The translations under genes and the position numbers were made by a program. From Acidimicrobiales bacterium (GTDB taxonomy: Bacteria > Actinomycetota > Acidimicrobiia > Acidimicrobiales > MedAcidi-G1), in contig JARQPW010000002.1 in assembly GCA_029577135.1 (NCBI GenBank), forward strand, positions 1-64,000: a stretch of DNA of 64,000 nucleotides, read 5' to 3'. Shown here piece by piece: positions 28,602-37,132 of this stretch (positions are counted from its first letter, which is position 1; each line of letters opens with the position of its first letter). The notes under the pieces were generated by a model. That model saw nothing but the letters and a program-made list of their open reading frames with translations. It did no database searches and was not told the origin of the DNA.

Positions 28602-29408
28602 ATGGAGAACACCCGATCCGAGGACTCCTTCTTCCACGTCGATGGCGATCTGGTGGTGCCCAGGCCGCTGGCCGGCGGGCCGTGGAACCCCGCCGAACAG
28701 CACGGCGGGTCGGTCGCCGGGATCCTTGCCCACCTGGTCGAGGTGGTCCCCACGGCGGTGCCGATGCGGATCTGCCGACACACGGTCGAGCTCATGCGGG
28801 GCGCGCCGATGCGACCCCTGCGGGGCGAGACCGAGGTGGTGCGCGATGGGCGGCGACTCCAGGTCGTGCGGGCCTCGCTGTTCGACGGGGATCGGGAGGT
28901 GGCCCGGTCGATGACGGTCCGGCTCCGCGTCAGCGACAGGGCGACACCCTTCGACGAAGACCTCATGCGCCACGACGAGGACGAGCCGCCGCCGCTGCCC
29001 GACGAGTCGGCGACCCTCACCATGCCGGGGGCCGGCGTTCCGGGGTTCCTCCACGGCGTCGAACTGCGCCGTCCCGGGGGTGAGTTCCGCACCGGTGCCC
29101 CCGGCCTGCTCTGGCTGCGGATGTACCGGCAGTTCGTGGCCGGTGTCCCGACTTCGCCCTACGTGCGGATGGCCGCCGTGGCCGACATGCTCAGCATGGT
29201 CGCCAGCCACCTCGACCCCGGTGAGTGGCTGACGGTCAACGTCGACCTCGACCTCCACACCTTCCGGGACCCGGTCGGGGAGTGGATCGGCCTGCGGGGC
29301 CTCCACAAGAACGTCGGCGACGGAATCGGCCTGTCCGAGGCGGTCCTCTACGACCTCGAGGGTCGGATCGGCCGGGGAACGGCCACCATCCTGATCGACC
29401 GCCGCTGA
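28602..29408 (+). CDS. Thioesterase-family (double hotdog) protein
   Basis: A 268-residue protein resembling the TesB-like double-hotdog acyl-CoA thioesterase group of actinobacteria. Seen: GPWNPAEQHGGSVAGILAHLVE, the hotdog strand TVELMRGAPMRPLRGETEVVRDGRRLQVVRA split over several strands, and a second hotdog with PYVRMAAVADMLSM. It lacks an obvious signal or membrane span. Substrate and pathway are unknown. It starts 10 nt after the TIGR03086 gene and probably shares its transcript. Confidence 0.75.
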   Translation: MENTRSEDSFFHVDGDLVVPRPLAGGPWNPAEQHGGSVAGILAHLVEVVPTAVPMRICRHTVELMRGAPMRPLRGETEVVRDGRRLQVVRASLFDGDREVARSMTVRLRVSDRATPFDEDLMRHDEDEPPPLPDESATLTMPGAGVPGFLHGVELRRPGGEFRTGAPGLLWLRMYRQFVAGVPTSPYVRMAAVADMLSMVASHLDPGEWLTVNVDLDLHTFRDPVGEWIGLRGLHKNVGDGIGLSEAVLYDLEGRIGRGTATILIDRR

Positions 29409-29475
29409 GGCGGTTTGCGCCACCGTCGCGCCGGGGCGCAGTCTGGTGCCAACGCGTCGTCCAGGAGGAGCGCCC

Positions 29476-30282
29476 ATGGCCCCGCCCGATTATCCGATCA
29501 AGGTCGGCAGCATGCTGTACACGCTCGTCGACCCCCACGAGGGACACGAGGTCGCCTACAACCGCTGGTACGAGCGGGACCACTTCTACGGCGGCTGCAT
29601 GACCGGCCCCTGGTGCTTCGCCGGAAGCCGCTGGGTCGCCACCCGCGAGTTGAAGGATCTGCGGTTCCCGGTCGAGGGCAACTCCGTCAACGACCCCGTC
29701 GACCGCGGTTCCTATGTGGCGATCTACTGGGTCGAGGCCGGTCACCACGGTGACCACTTCGCGTGGGGCGCCGACCAGGTGGTCAAGCTCTACACGGCCG
29801 GCCGGGGATTCAACGAGCGCACCCACGCCCATACCGTCCTCTACCTGCACCACGCAGACCACTACCGCGACGACGATCCCGTCCCCGTCGAGGTGGCGCT
29901 CGACCACCACTACGCCGGGATCGCATCGATCGCGGTCGAGCGGGCGGACGGCGTCGAGCAGGCCGACCTCGACGCCTGGCTGGCCTCCGAGGGCCTTCCC
30001 CCGGTGTTCGAGGGGGGGTCGGTCGCCTCGTGTTCGGCCTGGACGGCCGTGCCCCGCGACGACATGACCAACAACGCCCCGATGGACCTCGGCTCACCGC
30101 CGCTCAACGACCGGTCGATCCTGCAGGTCTTCTTCCTCGAGGACGACCCGCGGGCCTGTTGGAACCGATTCGTCGACTACGCCGGTCGCGTGGAGGCGTC
30201 CGGCCTCGGCCGGGTCACGTCGGCAGCACCGTTCCTCCGGACGGTCGTCGGGACCGACACCTACGCGGACCAGCTCTGGTAG
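29476..30282 (+). CDS. Hypothetical protein, possibly dimeric alpha-beta barrel
   Basis: A 268-residue protein I do not assign to a family with confidence. The start reads VGSMLYTLVDPHEGHEVAYNRWYERDH, which resembles EthD/ABM-type ferredoxin-like barrel domains; a second similar half begins near HHYAGIASIAVERADG. It is rich in His, Tyr and Trp, with a HTHAHTVLYLHHADHY stretch. ATG 29476 follows AGGAGG by 7 nt. It converges on the minus-strand oxidoreductase 7 nt beyond its stop. Confidence 0.65.
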   Translation: MAPPDYPIKVGSMLYTLVDPHEGHEVAYNRWYERDHFYGGCMTGPWCFAGSRWVATRELKDLRFPVEGNSVNDPVDRGSYVAIYWVEAGHHGDHFAWGADQVVKLYTAGRGFNERTHAHTVLYLHHADHYRDDDPVPVEVALDHHYAGIASIAVERADGVEQADLDAWLASEGLPPVFEGGSVASCSAWTAVPRDDMTNNAPMDLGSPPLNDRSILQVFFLEDDPRACWNRFVDYAGRVEASGLGRVTSAAPFLRTVVGTDTYADQLW

Positions 30283-30289
30283 GAGCGGT

Positions 30290-31222
30290 TCAGACGCCGT
30301 TCAGGGCCTCGACGACCGGGGCGAACTCGACCATGGCGTCCTCGCTGATGCCGATGTAGGAGAGCCCCCACCGCTCCCTCCACATCAACAGGGTCTCGAC
30401 ACACTGCCCGACCGAGCCCGCCAGGACGTGCGGGGACGCCAGGGCGTCGTCGGGCGAGATGCCGAGCGCCGGCGCCATGAGTTCGGCGAACGACCCCGGG
30501 TCGTCGGTGATCGTGGCGATGTGCACCCGGGTCTGGAGTTCGAGGTCGACGAAGCGGCCGCCGGCCGCCTCGCGGATCCAGCCCAACTTCTCGTCGGTCG
30601 CCGCGGGGGTGGCGCTGGGCCCGGCCCGCTGGTCGATCACCCCGGCATACATGTTGGCGTTGAGGCCGACGATGTCGGCCTCGCGGGCGGCGAGGGACAG
30701 CACCCGACGGCCGCCACCGGCGATGATGAACGGGGGGTGCGGCTTCTGGACGCACTCAGGCTGTCCGTCGAGGCTGCTGATCGTGTAGTGCTCCCCGGCG
30801 AAGTCGAACGGACCCTCGGCGAACAGGCCCTTGAGCACGGTGATGGCCTCGGCCAGGCGCTCGATGCGCAGGCCCGGCCGGTCCATCCCGATGCCGGCCC
30901 GCTCGTAGTCGGACGACTGCCAGCCGGCGCCGATGCCCAACTCGAGGCGACCGTCGGAGAGCAGGTCGAGGGTCGCCGCCTGCTTGTGGAGGAAGGCCGG
31001 GTTGCGGTAGTCGTTGCCGAGCACGAGGGTGGCGAGGCGCAGGTTGCGGGTGGCCTCGGCCGTGACCGCCAACGCGATCAGCGGCGCCATCTCGGCGTCG
31101 AGGTGGTCGGGCATCGACAGGGTCGAGAATCCGAGGTCCTCGGCGCGGCGGCCCAGTTCGCGCCATTCGGCCGCGGGCCGGGGAGCGGCGGCCGAGACGG
31201 AGAAGCGGAAGGCACGGGGCAT
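30290..31222 (-). CDS. F420-dependent LLM-class oxidoreductase
   Basis: A 310-residue luciferase-like TIM-barrel protein of the actinobacterial TIGR03621 F420-dependent type. Recognised pieces are the N-terminal FRFSVSAAAPRPAAEWRELGRRAEDLGFS, LATLVLGNDYRNPAFLHKQAATLD, GRLELGIGAGW and KPHPPFIIAGGGRRVL. F420 use is inferred from the family, since the sequence alone does not separate F420 from FMN. It is the only minus-strand gene between 1 and 43.7 kb. Its start has a TAGGGT box 8 nt upstream. Confidence 0.85.
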   Translation of the reverse strand: MPRAFRFSVSAAAPRPAAEWRELGRRAEDLGFSTLSMPDHLDAEMAPLIALAVTAEATRNLRLATLVLGNDYRNPAFLHKQAATLDLLSDGRLELGIGAGWQSSDYERAGIGMDRPGLRIERLAEAITVLKGLFAEGPFDFAGEHYTISSLDGQPECVQKPHPPFIIAGGGRRVLSLAAREADIVGLNANMYAGVIDQRAGPSATPAATDEKLGWIREAAGGRFVDLELQTRVHIATITDDPGSFAELMAPALGISPDDALASPHVLAGSVGQCVETLLMWRERWGLSYIGISEDAMVEFAPVVEALNGV

Positions 31223-31230
31223 GGCTGCGA

Positions 31231-31236
31231 ACCCTA
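31231..31236 (-). promoter_or_regulatory. -10 box (TAGGGT) of a predicted leaderless promoter
   Basis: On the minus strand TAGGGT ends 8 nt before the ATG at 31222. It faces an identical TAGGGT on the plus strand 33 nt away (31270-31275), so the two promoters must share the 61-nt intergenic space. Confidence 0.6.
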
Positions 31237-31269
31237 GCCAAGCCTCCGATCCCGGTCACAGGCCGCCTG

Positions 31270-31275
31270 TAGGGT
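31270..31275 (+). promoter_or_regulatory. -10 box (TAGGGT) of a predicted leaderless promoter
   Basis: TAGGGT ends 8 nt before ATG 31284 of the helicase gene. No ribosome site lies between. Confidence 0.6.
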
Positions 31276-31283
31276 GCCCGCCG

Positions 31284-33593
31284 ATGGTGCAACAGATCGA
31301 CCCTTCCCGAATCGGGGAAGGACTGAACCCCGCACAACTCGACGCCGTCACGCACCCCTCGGGGCCGCTCCTGATCGTCGCAGGCGCCGGTTCCGGCAAG
31401 ACCCGGGTGCTCACCCGGCGCGTCGCCCACCTGATCGCCGAGCGGGGGGTGTCGCCGTTCGGCATCCTCGCCATCACCTTCACCAACAAGGCCGCCGGCG
31501 AGATGAAGGAGCGGGTCGCCGAGTTGGTGGGCGACGTCGCCCACCGCATGTGGGTGTCGACCTTCCACTCGGCCTGCGTCCGGATCCTGCGCCGCGACGC
31601 CGAGCGCATCGGCTACCCGTCCCGGTTCAGCATCTACGACCAGGGCGACAGCGTGCGCCTTGTCGGCCATGTGCTGCGCGACCTCGGGCTCGACGTCAAG
31701 CGGTTCCCGGCCCGCGGCATCCAGGCGGCGATCTCGTCGGCCAAGAACGAGGGGTACACCGCCTCGCAGTACGCGGACCGGGCTACCGGACCGCACGAGG
31801 CACGACTGGCCGAGGTGTTCATGCTGTACCAGGAGCGCCTGCAGCGGGCAGGAGCCATGGACTTCGACGACCTGCTCGGCAATGCCGTGTCCCTGCTGCG
31901 CGGACACCCGGAGGTGCTCGCCGACCATCGGCGCCGCTTCGAGCACGTGCTCGTCGACGAGTACCAGGACACCAACTCGGTCCAGAACGAGCTCGTGCTG
32001 CTGCTCGGCGAGGAGCACCGCAACGTCTGCGTGGTCGGCGACAGCGACCAGTCGATCTATCAGTTCCGCGGTGCCGACATCCGCAACATCCTCGAATTCG
32101 AGCAGGCGTTTCCCGATGCCACCGTCGTCGTCCTCGACCAGAACTACCGCTCAACGCAGACCATCCTCGACGCCGCCAACGCAGTCATCACGAGGAACGA
32201 GGGCCGGACGCCCAAGGAGCTCTGGACCGACGCCGGCCGTGGAGAGCGCATCGTCCGCTACCGGGCCGACGACGAGGACGACGAGGCCCGTTGGATCACC
32301 CGCCGCCTCGCCGGCTTCCACGATGGTGGCCGCTACCGGTGGTCCGAGATGGCGGTCTTCTACCGCACCAACGCCCAGAGCCGGGCCATCGAGGAACAGC
32401 TCATCCGGTTCGGGGTGCCCTACAAGGTGATCGGCGGCACCCGCTTCTACGACCGCCGCGAGGTCCGCGACGCGTTGGCCTACCTGCGCCTCGCCGCCAA
32501 CCCTGCCGACGAGGTGGCCGCCCGGCGGATCCTGAACGTGCCCAGGCGCGGCGTCGGCGACACCTCGGTCGCCAGGGTCGACGCCTGGGCGGGCCACGGC
32601 AGCATCGGCTTCGTCGAGGCACTGCGCAACGCCGAGGAGGCCGGCGTGTCGGTCCGGGCCGTCGGCGGCATCCGTTCGTTCCTCGACCTGCTCGAAACCC
32701 TCGTCGGCCGGATCGACGACGGACCGGCCACCGTGCTCGAGGTCGCACTCGATGCCTGCGGCTACCTCGACGAGCTGCGGGCCGAACGCACCATCGAGGC
32801 CGAGGGCCGGCTCGAGAACCTGGCCGAGCTGGTCGGGGCCGCCTCCGAGTTCGACACGGTCGACGAGTACCTCGAACAGGTGGGCCTGGTGGCCGACACC
32901 GACCAGTTGCCCGACGCCGTCGAAGGCGTTGGGGACGGCGCCGTAGAGGACGAGGGCGAGGTGCTCCTCATGACCCTGCACGCCGCCAAGGGCCTCGAGT
33001 TCCAGGTGGTGTTCCTCAGCGGCGTCGAGGAGGGCGTGTTCCCCCACCTGCGGGCGCTCAGCGACCCCGAGCAGTTGGAGGAGGAGCGGCGCCTCGCCTA
33101 CGTGGGCATCACCCGGGCACGCGAACGGCTCCACGTCAGCCACGCCTGGTCCCGGATGCTCCACGGTTCCACCCAGTACAACCCGCCCAGCCGCTTCCTC
33201 GACGAGATCCCCGACGGGCTCATGGTCGAGTCCGAGGACAGCCGCAAGGTCCGTCGCCCCCGCGACAGCGGCTGGGGCAGCCCTTCGGAGCGTCGCCGCG
33301 GACGAACCGACCAGTGGTCGGACGCCGACACCGGCTCCCAGGTGGTCGTGTCCTCCGGCGACTACGAGCCGGCGGGATCCGTCATCGGCTCCGGCTCACC
33401 GCCAGGCCCTTCGCAAAGCGGTGCCCACGAACTCGGCCTCTGCGTCGGTGAATGCGTCGTCCACGGTGCCTGGGGCGAGGGCGTCGTGGAGTCGGTGTCC
33501 GGTGAGGGCGATCGCAGCGAGGCCATCGTGCGCTTCCCATCGGTCGGGGAGAAGCGCCTGCTCCTGGCCTGGGCCCCCCTCGAGCGGGCCTGA
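31284..33593 (+). CDS. pcrA: UvrD/PcrA-type superfamily 1 DNA helicase
   Basis: A 3'-5' DNA helicase for nucleotide-excision repair and plasmid or fork maintenance. The 769 residues hold the SF1A set: Q-motif LNPAQLDAV, Walker A AGAGSGKTRVLT, FTNKAAGEMKERV, DEYQDTN, DSDQSIYQFRGAD, TLHAAKGLEF and YVGITRARERLHVSHA. The C-terminal 100 residues form a polar linker and a Tudor-like end (GECVVHGAWGEGVVESVSG), as in PcrA. ATG 31284 is supported by the upstream -10 box. Confidence 0.94.
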   Translation: MVQQIDPSRIGEGLNPAQLDAVTHPSGPLLIVAGAGSGKTRVLTRRVAHLIAERGVSPFGILAITFTNKAAGEMKERVAELVGDVAHRMWVSTFHSACVRILRRDAERIGYPSRFSIYDQGDSVRLVGHVLRDLGLDVKRFPARGIQAAISSAKNEGYTASQYADRATGPHEARLAEVFMLYQERLQRAGAMDFDDLLGNAVSLLRGHPEVLADHRRRFEHVLVDEYQDTNSVQNELVLLLGEEHRNVCVVGDSDQSIYQFRGADIRNILEFEQAFPDATVVVLDQNYRSTQTILDAANAVITRNEGRTPKELWTDAGRGERIVRYRADDEDDEARWITRRLAGFHDGGRYRWSEMAVFYRTNAQSRAIEEQLIRFGVPYKVIGGTRFYDRREVRDALAYLRLAANPADEVAARRILNVPRRGVGDTSVARVDAWAGHGSIGFVEALRNAEEAGVSVRAVGGIRSFLDLLETLVGRIDDGPATVLEVALDACGYLDELRAERTIEAEGRLENLAELVGAASEFDTVDEYLEQVGLVADTDQLPDAVEGVGDGAVEDEGEVLLMTLHAAKGLEFQVVFLSGVEEGVFPHLRALSDPEQLEEERRLAYVGITRARERLHVSHAWSRMLHGSTQYNPPSRFLDEIPDGLMVESEDSRKVRRPRDSGWGSPSERRRGRTDQWSDADTGSQVVVSSGDYEPAGSVIGSGSPPGPSQSGAHELGLCVGECVVHGAWGEGVVESVSGEGDRSEAIVRFPSVGEKRLLLAWAPLERA

Positions 33594-33634
33594 GCGGGGC
33601 CGATACCCCCGACCGGAGGCCATGGGCGCCTCGC

Positions 33635-33640
33635 TACGCT
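33635..33640 (+). promoter_or_regulatory. -10 box (TACGCT) of tRNA-Thr(CGT)
   Basis: TACGCT ends 10 nt before the mature tRNA 5' end, consistent with a pre-tRNA leader of 3-4 nt. The same hexamer serves the other tRNA-Thr (54217-54222) and the gene at 17214. Confidence 0.5.
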
Positions 33641-33650
33641 TGCAGGCTGC

Positions 33651-33723
33651 GCCCGTGTAGCTCAGTCGGAAGAGCGGCTCACTCGTAATGAGCAGGTCCG
33701 GGGTTCGATTCCCCGCGCGGGCT
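33651..33723 (+). tRNA. tRNA-Thr (anticodon CGT)
   Basis: A cloverleaf can be folded: acceptor GCCCGTG with CGCGGGC (one G-T pair), D stem GCTC/GAGC, anticodon stem GCTCA/TGAGC around CTCGTAA, and T stem CGGGG/CCCCG around TTCGATT. The anticodon CGT reads ACG. The discriminator base is T, and no CCA is encoded. Confidence 0.95.
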
Positions 33724-33784
33724 CGCTCTCGACATCCGTCGGGGCGTCGCCCCCTGCATGTGGGGCACGTTCCGACCGAACCCA

Positions 33785-33790
33785 TAGGAT
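33785..33790 (+). promoter_or_regulatory. -10 box (TAGGAT) of a predicted leaderless promoter
   Basis: TAGGAT ends 7 nt before ATG 33798 of a 44-codon gene. Confidence 0.6.
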
Positions 33791-33797
33791 GCCCGCC

Positions 33798-33932
33798 ATG
33801 AACGTTCTCGCCGGCGTGATCTGGCACTACTGGTTGGCCGTTCCCCTCGTGGCCGGTGGCGTCGCACTCTGCATCGCCACCCTGGTCGGCTACTTCCAGA
33901 AGGTCTCCTCCACCCGGTACCCCCGGCGCTAG
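33798..33932 (+). CDS. 44-residue single-span membrane protein
   Basis: A small gene encoding MNVLAGVIWHYWLAVPLV and then a hydrophobic stretch to about residue 33, followed by a short basic tail ending STRYPRR. It reads as one membrane span with the positive end inside. Support: the promoter box at the leaderless spacing, a clean frame of 45 codons with G/C third positions, and a gap of 25 nt to the DUF2342 gene. No function is known to me; it may act with that metalloprotease. Confidence 0.7.
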   Translation: MNVLAGVIWHYWLAVPLVAGGVALCIATLVGYFQKVSSTRYPRR

Positions 33933-33957
33933 CCCCGCCGACCGGGAGCAACGCCAC

Positions 33958-35028
33958 ATGGCGTCCCGCCCCAACCCGCCCATCGACTGGGAGCTGGCGG
34001 AGAGGGTCGCGATCCGGATCGCCGACCGGGCGCCCTTCGCCCGTGCCCACGAGCTTCCGGGCCTCGCCGACGACTTCGACCGCCACACCGCCCTCGCCGA
34101 GCGGCTCGTCGCCGAGACCACCGGCCTCATCCCGCTCCACGGTTCGGCCCGCGCCCGGGTGGTCGACCGGAGCGACTGGATCCGGGCGAACCTGGCGTCG
34201 CTCCAACGGCTGCTCCGTCCGATGCTGGATCGGATGGCGGAACGGCCGGCTGGTTCGTTGACCCCACTCACCACGCGGATCAGCGGAGCCGAACTGGGCG
34301 CCGTGCTCGGCTGGATGTCGACCCGGGTGCTCGGCCAGTACGACCTGCTCGTCCTCGAGGACGAGTCCGCCGAGGACCAGGACCTCGTCTACTACGTGGG
34401 CCCCAACGTGGTGGCGATCGAACGCCGCTACGCGTTCCCGCCCGGCGACTTCCGGCTCTGGCTGGCCCTCCACGAAGTTACGCACCGGGCCCAGTTCACG
34501 GGTGTGCCCTGGATGCGCGGGCACTACCTGGGGCTCGTCGAATCGCTCCTCGACATCGACGACCCCGAGGACGAACCGTTGGTCGACCGTCTCCGCGGCC
34601 TGGCCTCGAAGCGCGGCGGAATCAGACGAACGGAGGGTGTCGGACTGATCGAGGCGGTCGTCGGACCGGAACAACAGCAGGCCCTCGACCGGATCACCGG
34701 GCTGATGAGCCTCCTGGAGGGCCACGGCGACGTCACGATGGACCGGGCGGGAGCAGGACACGTGCAGGGGGCCGACCGCTTCGCCCGGGTGATGCGCGAT
34801 CGCCGCCGCTCGGCCACCGGGATCGTCCGACTGGTCCAGAAGCTGATTGGACTCGAGGCGAAGCTGGCGCAGTACGCACAGGGCGAGGCCTTCATCGCCG
34901 CCGTCGAGGCAGCAGGTGGCCCTGCCCTGCTGGACCGGGCCTGGGAGGGACCGGACAACCTGCCCGACCGGGCCGAGATCGGCGAACCGGCCCGCTGGAT
35001 CGAGCGCATGGCCGTACTGGTCCCCTGA
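33958..35028 (+). CDS. Zinc-dependent metalloprotease-like protein (DUF2342)
   Basis: A 356-residue actinobacterial protein of the DUF2342/TIGR03883 group, named in databases as zinc-dependent metalloprotease or coenzyme F420 biosynthesis-associated. The zinc motif HEVTH is at residues 172-176 (WLALHEVTHRAQF). WERVAIRIA-type N-terminus, VYYVGPNVVAIERRY and GHGDVTMDRAG are typical. Activity is unproven. Its place upstream of tilS and hpt matches mycobacteria. ATG 33958 follows GGGAG. Confidence 0.85.
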   Translation: MASRPNPPIDWELAERVAIRIADRAPFARAHELPGLADDFDRHTALAERLVAETTGLIPLHGSARARVVDRSDWIRANLASLQRLLRPMLDRMAERPAGSLTPLTTRISGAELGAVLGWMSTRVLGQYDLLVLEDESAEDQDLVYYVGPNVVAIERRYAFPPGDFRLWLALHEVTHRAQFTGVPWMRGHYLGLVESLLDIDDPEDEPLVDRLRGLASKRGGIRRTEGVGLIEAVVGPEQQQALDRITGLMSLLEGHGDVTMDRAGAGHVQGADRFARVMRDRRRSATGIVRLVQKLIGLEAKLAQYAQGEAFIAAVEAAGGPALLDRAWEGPDNLPDRAEIGEPARWIERMAVLVP

Positions 35029-35062
35029 TGGATGTCGCGTGCGTGGCCACCCCTACGCCCTG

Positions 35063-35953
35063 ATGGAAGCGGCCGACCTTCTCGCCCGCTGTGCGTTCCC
35101 GTCGCCGGGGACCGCCGTCGACTGTGCGGTGTCGGGTGGCCCCGACTCGTTGGCGCTCCTCGTGCTGGCCGTCGAGGCGGGCCTGACCGTCACCGCCTGG
35201 CACGTCGACCACGGGCTCAGGCCCGGCTCGGACGCAGAGGGCGACCGGGTGGCGGCGGTCGCCGCCTCACTGGGCGCAGCCGCCGTATCGGTCACCGCCA
35301 TGGTCGGCGACGGTCCGAACCTCGAGGCCCGGGCACGGGAGGCCCGCCTCGACGCCCTGCCCGACGGCGTGCTCACCGGGCACACGGCCGACGACCAGGC
35401 CGAGACGGTCCTACTCAACCTCCTGCGCGGATCGGGCGTCCACGGTTCTGCCGGCATCGGCGACCCGGGCCGACGGCCGCTGCTGGGGTTGCGGCGCGGC
35501 GAGACCCGGGCCTTCTGTGCCGCCCGCGGGATCGAACCGCTCGACGACCCGATGAACGACGACCCCCGGTTCGTCCGCAACCGCATCCGCAACGAGGTGC
35601 TGCCCCTCCTCGCCGAGGTCTCCGACCGCGACCCGGTGCCACTGCTGGCCCGACACGCCAAACTGGCCGGAGAGGCCGTGGTGCTGCTCGACGCACTCAT
35701 CGCGGACATCAACCCGACCGATGCCCGGACGCTGGCCGGGCTGTCGCCCGAACTGGCCCGCCTGGCGCTGCGCGGCTGGCTCACCGGCCTGCTCGGCGGA
35801 CGGCCACCCGATGCCGCCGCCGTCGACCGGGTGCTCGACGTGGCGGGCGGCCTGGTCCGTGCGACCGAGGTGGCCGGCGGGCTGCGCATTGAGCGCTCAC
35901 GGGGTCGGCTGCGGCCGCTTCCGGAGGGCGGGCGCATCGATGGCGGCCGCTAG
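35063..35953 (+). CDS. tilS: tRNA(Ile)-lysidine synthase
   Basis: Converts C34 of the CAU-anticodon tRNA-Ile to lysidine so that it reads AUA. The 296 residues hold the PP-loop CAVSGGPDSLALLVLAVEAG, HVDHGLRPGS, GHTADDQAETVLLNLLRGSG and DDPRFVRNRIRNEVLP. It is the short form lacking the extended C-terminal domain of E. coli TilS. ATG 35063 is chosen; GTG 35039 in the same frame would add eight residues. Its TAG stop is part of the TAGGGT box for hpt. Confidence 0.92.
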   Translation: MEAADLLARCAFPSPGTAVDCAVSGGPDSLALLVLAVEAGLTVTAWHVDHGLRPGSDAEGDRVAAVAASLGAAAVSVTAMVGDGPNLEARAREARLDALPDGVLTGHTADDQAETVLLNLLRGSGVHGSAGIGDPGRRPLLGLRRGETRAFCAARGIEPLDDPMNDDPRFVRNRIRNEVLPLLAEVSDRDPVPLLARHAKLAGEAVVLLDALIADINPTDARTLAGLSPELARLALRGWLTGLLGGRPPDAAAVDRVLDVAGGLVRATEVAGGLRIERSRGRLRPLPEGGRIDGGR

Positions 35954-35956
35954 GGT
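35951..35956 (+). promoter_or_regulatory. -10 box (TAGGGT) of a predicted leaderless promoter
   Basis: TAGGGT starts with the tilS stop codon and ends 8 nt before ATG 35965 of hpt. Confidence 0.6.
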
Positions 35957-35964
35957 CGCGCTCC

Positions 35965-36531
35965 ATGGGTAGCGCCTCCTTGGATTCCCTCGCCCCCGGT
36001 CGCGTCCTCATCTCCGAGGAGGAACTGGCGACACGGGTACGCGAACTCGGCGCCTCGATCACCGCCGACTATGCCGGGCGTGCACCGTTGCTGATCGGGG
36101 TGCTCAAGGGCGCCTTCATGTTCATGAGCGACCTGGCCCGTGCCGTGGACCTACCCGTCGAATTCGACTTCATGGCGGTGTCCTCCTACGGTCACTCGAC
36201 CCGGTCGTCGGGCGTGGTCCGCATCGCGAAGGACCTCGACCTCGACCTGGCCGACCGCGACGTCATCCTCGTCGAGGACATCGTCGACAGCGGGCTCACC
36301 CTCAACTACCTGCGGAAGAACCTGATGTCCCGGAACCCCGCCAGCCTCGAGGTCTGCGCCCTGCTGGTCCGCGACAGCGACGACTACGACAAGTCCTTGT
36401 TGCGGTACGTGGGCTTCCGGGTGCCTGACGACTTCCTCGTGGGCTACGGACTCGACGTGGCAGAGCGCTACCGGAACCTGACCGAGATCCGGGTGCTCGA
36501 CCAGGATGTACAGGAGGGTTCCGACAGGTGA
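35965..36531 (+). CDS. hpt: Hypoxanthine phosphoribosyltransferase
   Basis: A purine-salvage enzyme making IMP or GMP from the base and PRPP. The 188 residues show [20 protein letters not shown], the [11 protein letters not shown] loop, the PRPP motif [14 protein letters not shown] and FLVGYGLD. The length is normal. In mycobacteria ftsH lies between hpt and folE; here folE starts in the last four bases (GTGA), so ftsH is absent from this site. Confidence 0.96.
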   Translation: MGSASLDSLAPGRVLISEEELATRVRELGASITADYAGRAPLLIGVLKGAFMFMSDLARAVDLPVEFDFMAVSSYGHSTRSSGVVRIAKDLDLDLADRDVILVEDIVDSGLTLNYLRKNLMSRNPASLEVCALLVRDSDDYDKSLLRYVGFRVPDDFLVGYGLDVAERYRNLTEIRVLDQDVQEGSDR

Positions 36532-37115
36532 GCGACGACTTCGACGTCGACCTCGGACGCATCGAGGCAGCCGTCCGCGAGATCCTCGAGGCCATCGGAG
36601 AGGACGTCGATCGCGACGGCCTCCGGGAGACCCCCGCACGGGTGGCACGCATGTACGCCGAGGTGTGCAGCGGCATCCAGGAGGAACCGGCCGACCACCT
36701 CATCAGTACGTTCGACGTCGACCACGACGAGATGGTGATGGTCCGCGACATCCCGCTCTACTCCCTCTGCGAACACCACCTGCTGCCGTTCATCGGACGG
36801 GCGCACGTGGCCTACATCCCGCAGAAGGGGGGCAAGATCACCGGACTCTCGAAGCTCGTCCGCCTCGTCGACGGCTACTCCAAGCGCCCCCAGGTCCAGG
36901 AACGCCTCACCGCACAGGTCGCCAGCTCCATCCAGCGCACCCTCGACCCGCAGGGGACGCTTGTCGTCATCGAGGCCGAACACCTCTGCATGTCGATGCG
37001 GGGCGTGGCGAAGCCCGGTGCGGTCACCATCACCTCGGCGGTGCACGGCGTGTTCCGAGACGAGGTCTCCACCCGCCTCGAGGCCATGCGCTTCATCGAG
37101 CGGGGTCGGCACTGA
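36528..37115 (+). CDS. folE: GTP cyclohydrolase I
   Basis: Turns GTP into 7,8-dihydroneopterin triphosphate, the entry to folate. The 195 residues include [15 protein letters not shown], the zinc residues in LCEHHLLPF and [10 protein letters not shown], and [23 protein letters not shown]. The GTG start overlaps the hpt stop by 4 nt. It heads the folate run folE-folP-(two small genes)-folB-folK. Confidence 0.97.
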   Translation: MSDDFDVDLGRIEAAVREILEAIGEDVDRDGLRETPARVARMYAEVCSGIQEEPADHLISTFDVDHDEMVMVRDIPLYSLCEHHLLPFIGRAHVAYIPQKGGKITGLSKLVRLVDGYSKRPQVQERLTAQVASSIQRTLDPQGTLVVIEAEHLCMSMRGVAKPGAVTITSAVHGVFRDEVSTRLEAMRFIERGRH

Positions 37116-37132
37116 GTCCGAATCGGGCCGAC

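Noticed and set aside
33741-33753. Small hairpin GGGGC/GCCCC after tRNA-Thr(CGT) as a terminator
   Set aside because: Only 5 bp with no T-run; not supportable.
34847-35062. Longer tilS frame reaching back into the metalloprotease gene
   Set aside because: The upstream part overlaps DUF2342 coding sequence and lacks TilS similarity; ATG 35063 or GTG 35039 fits.
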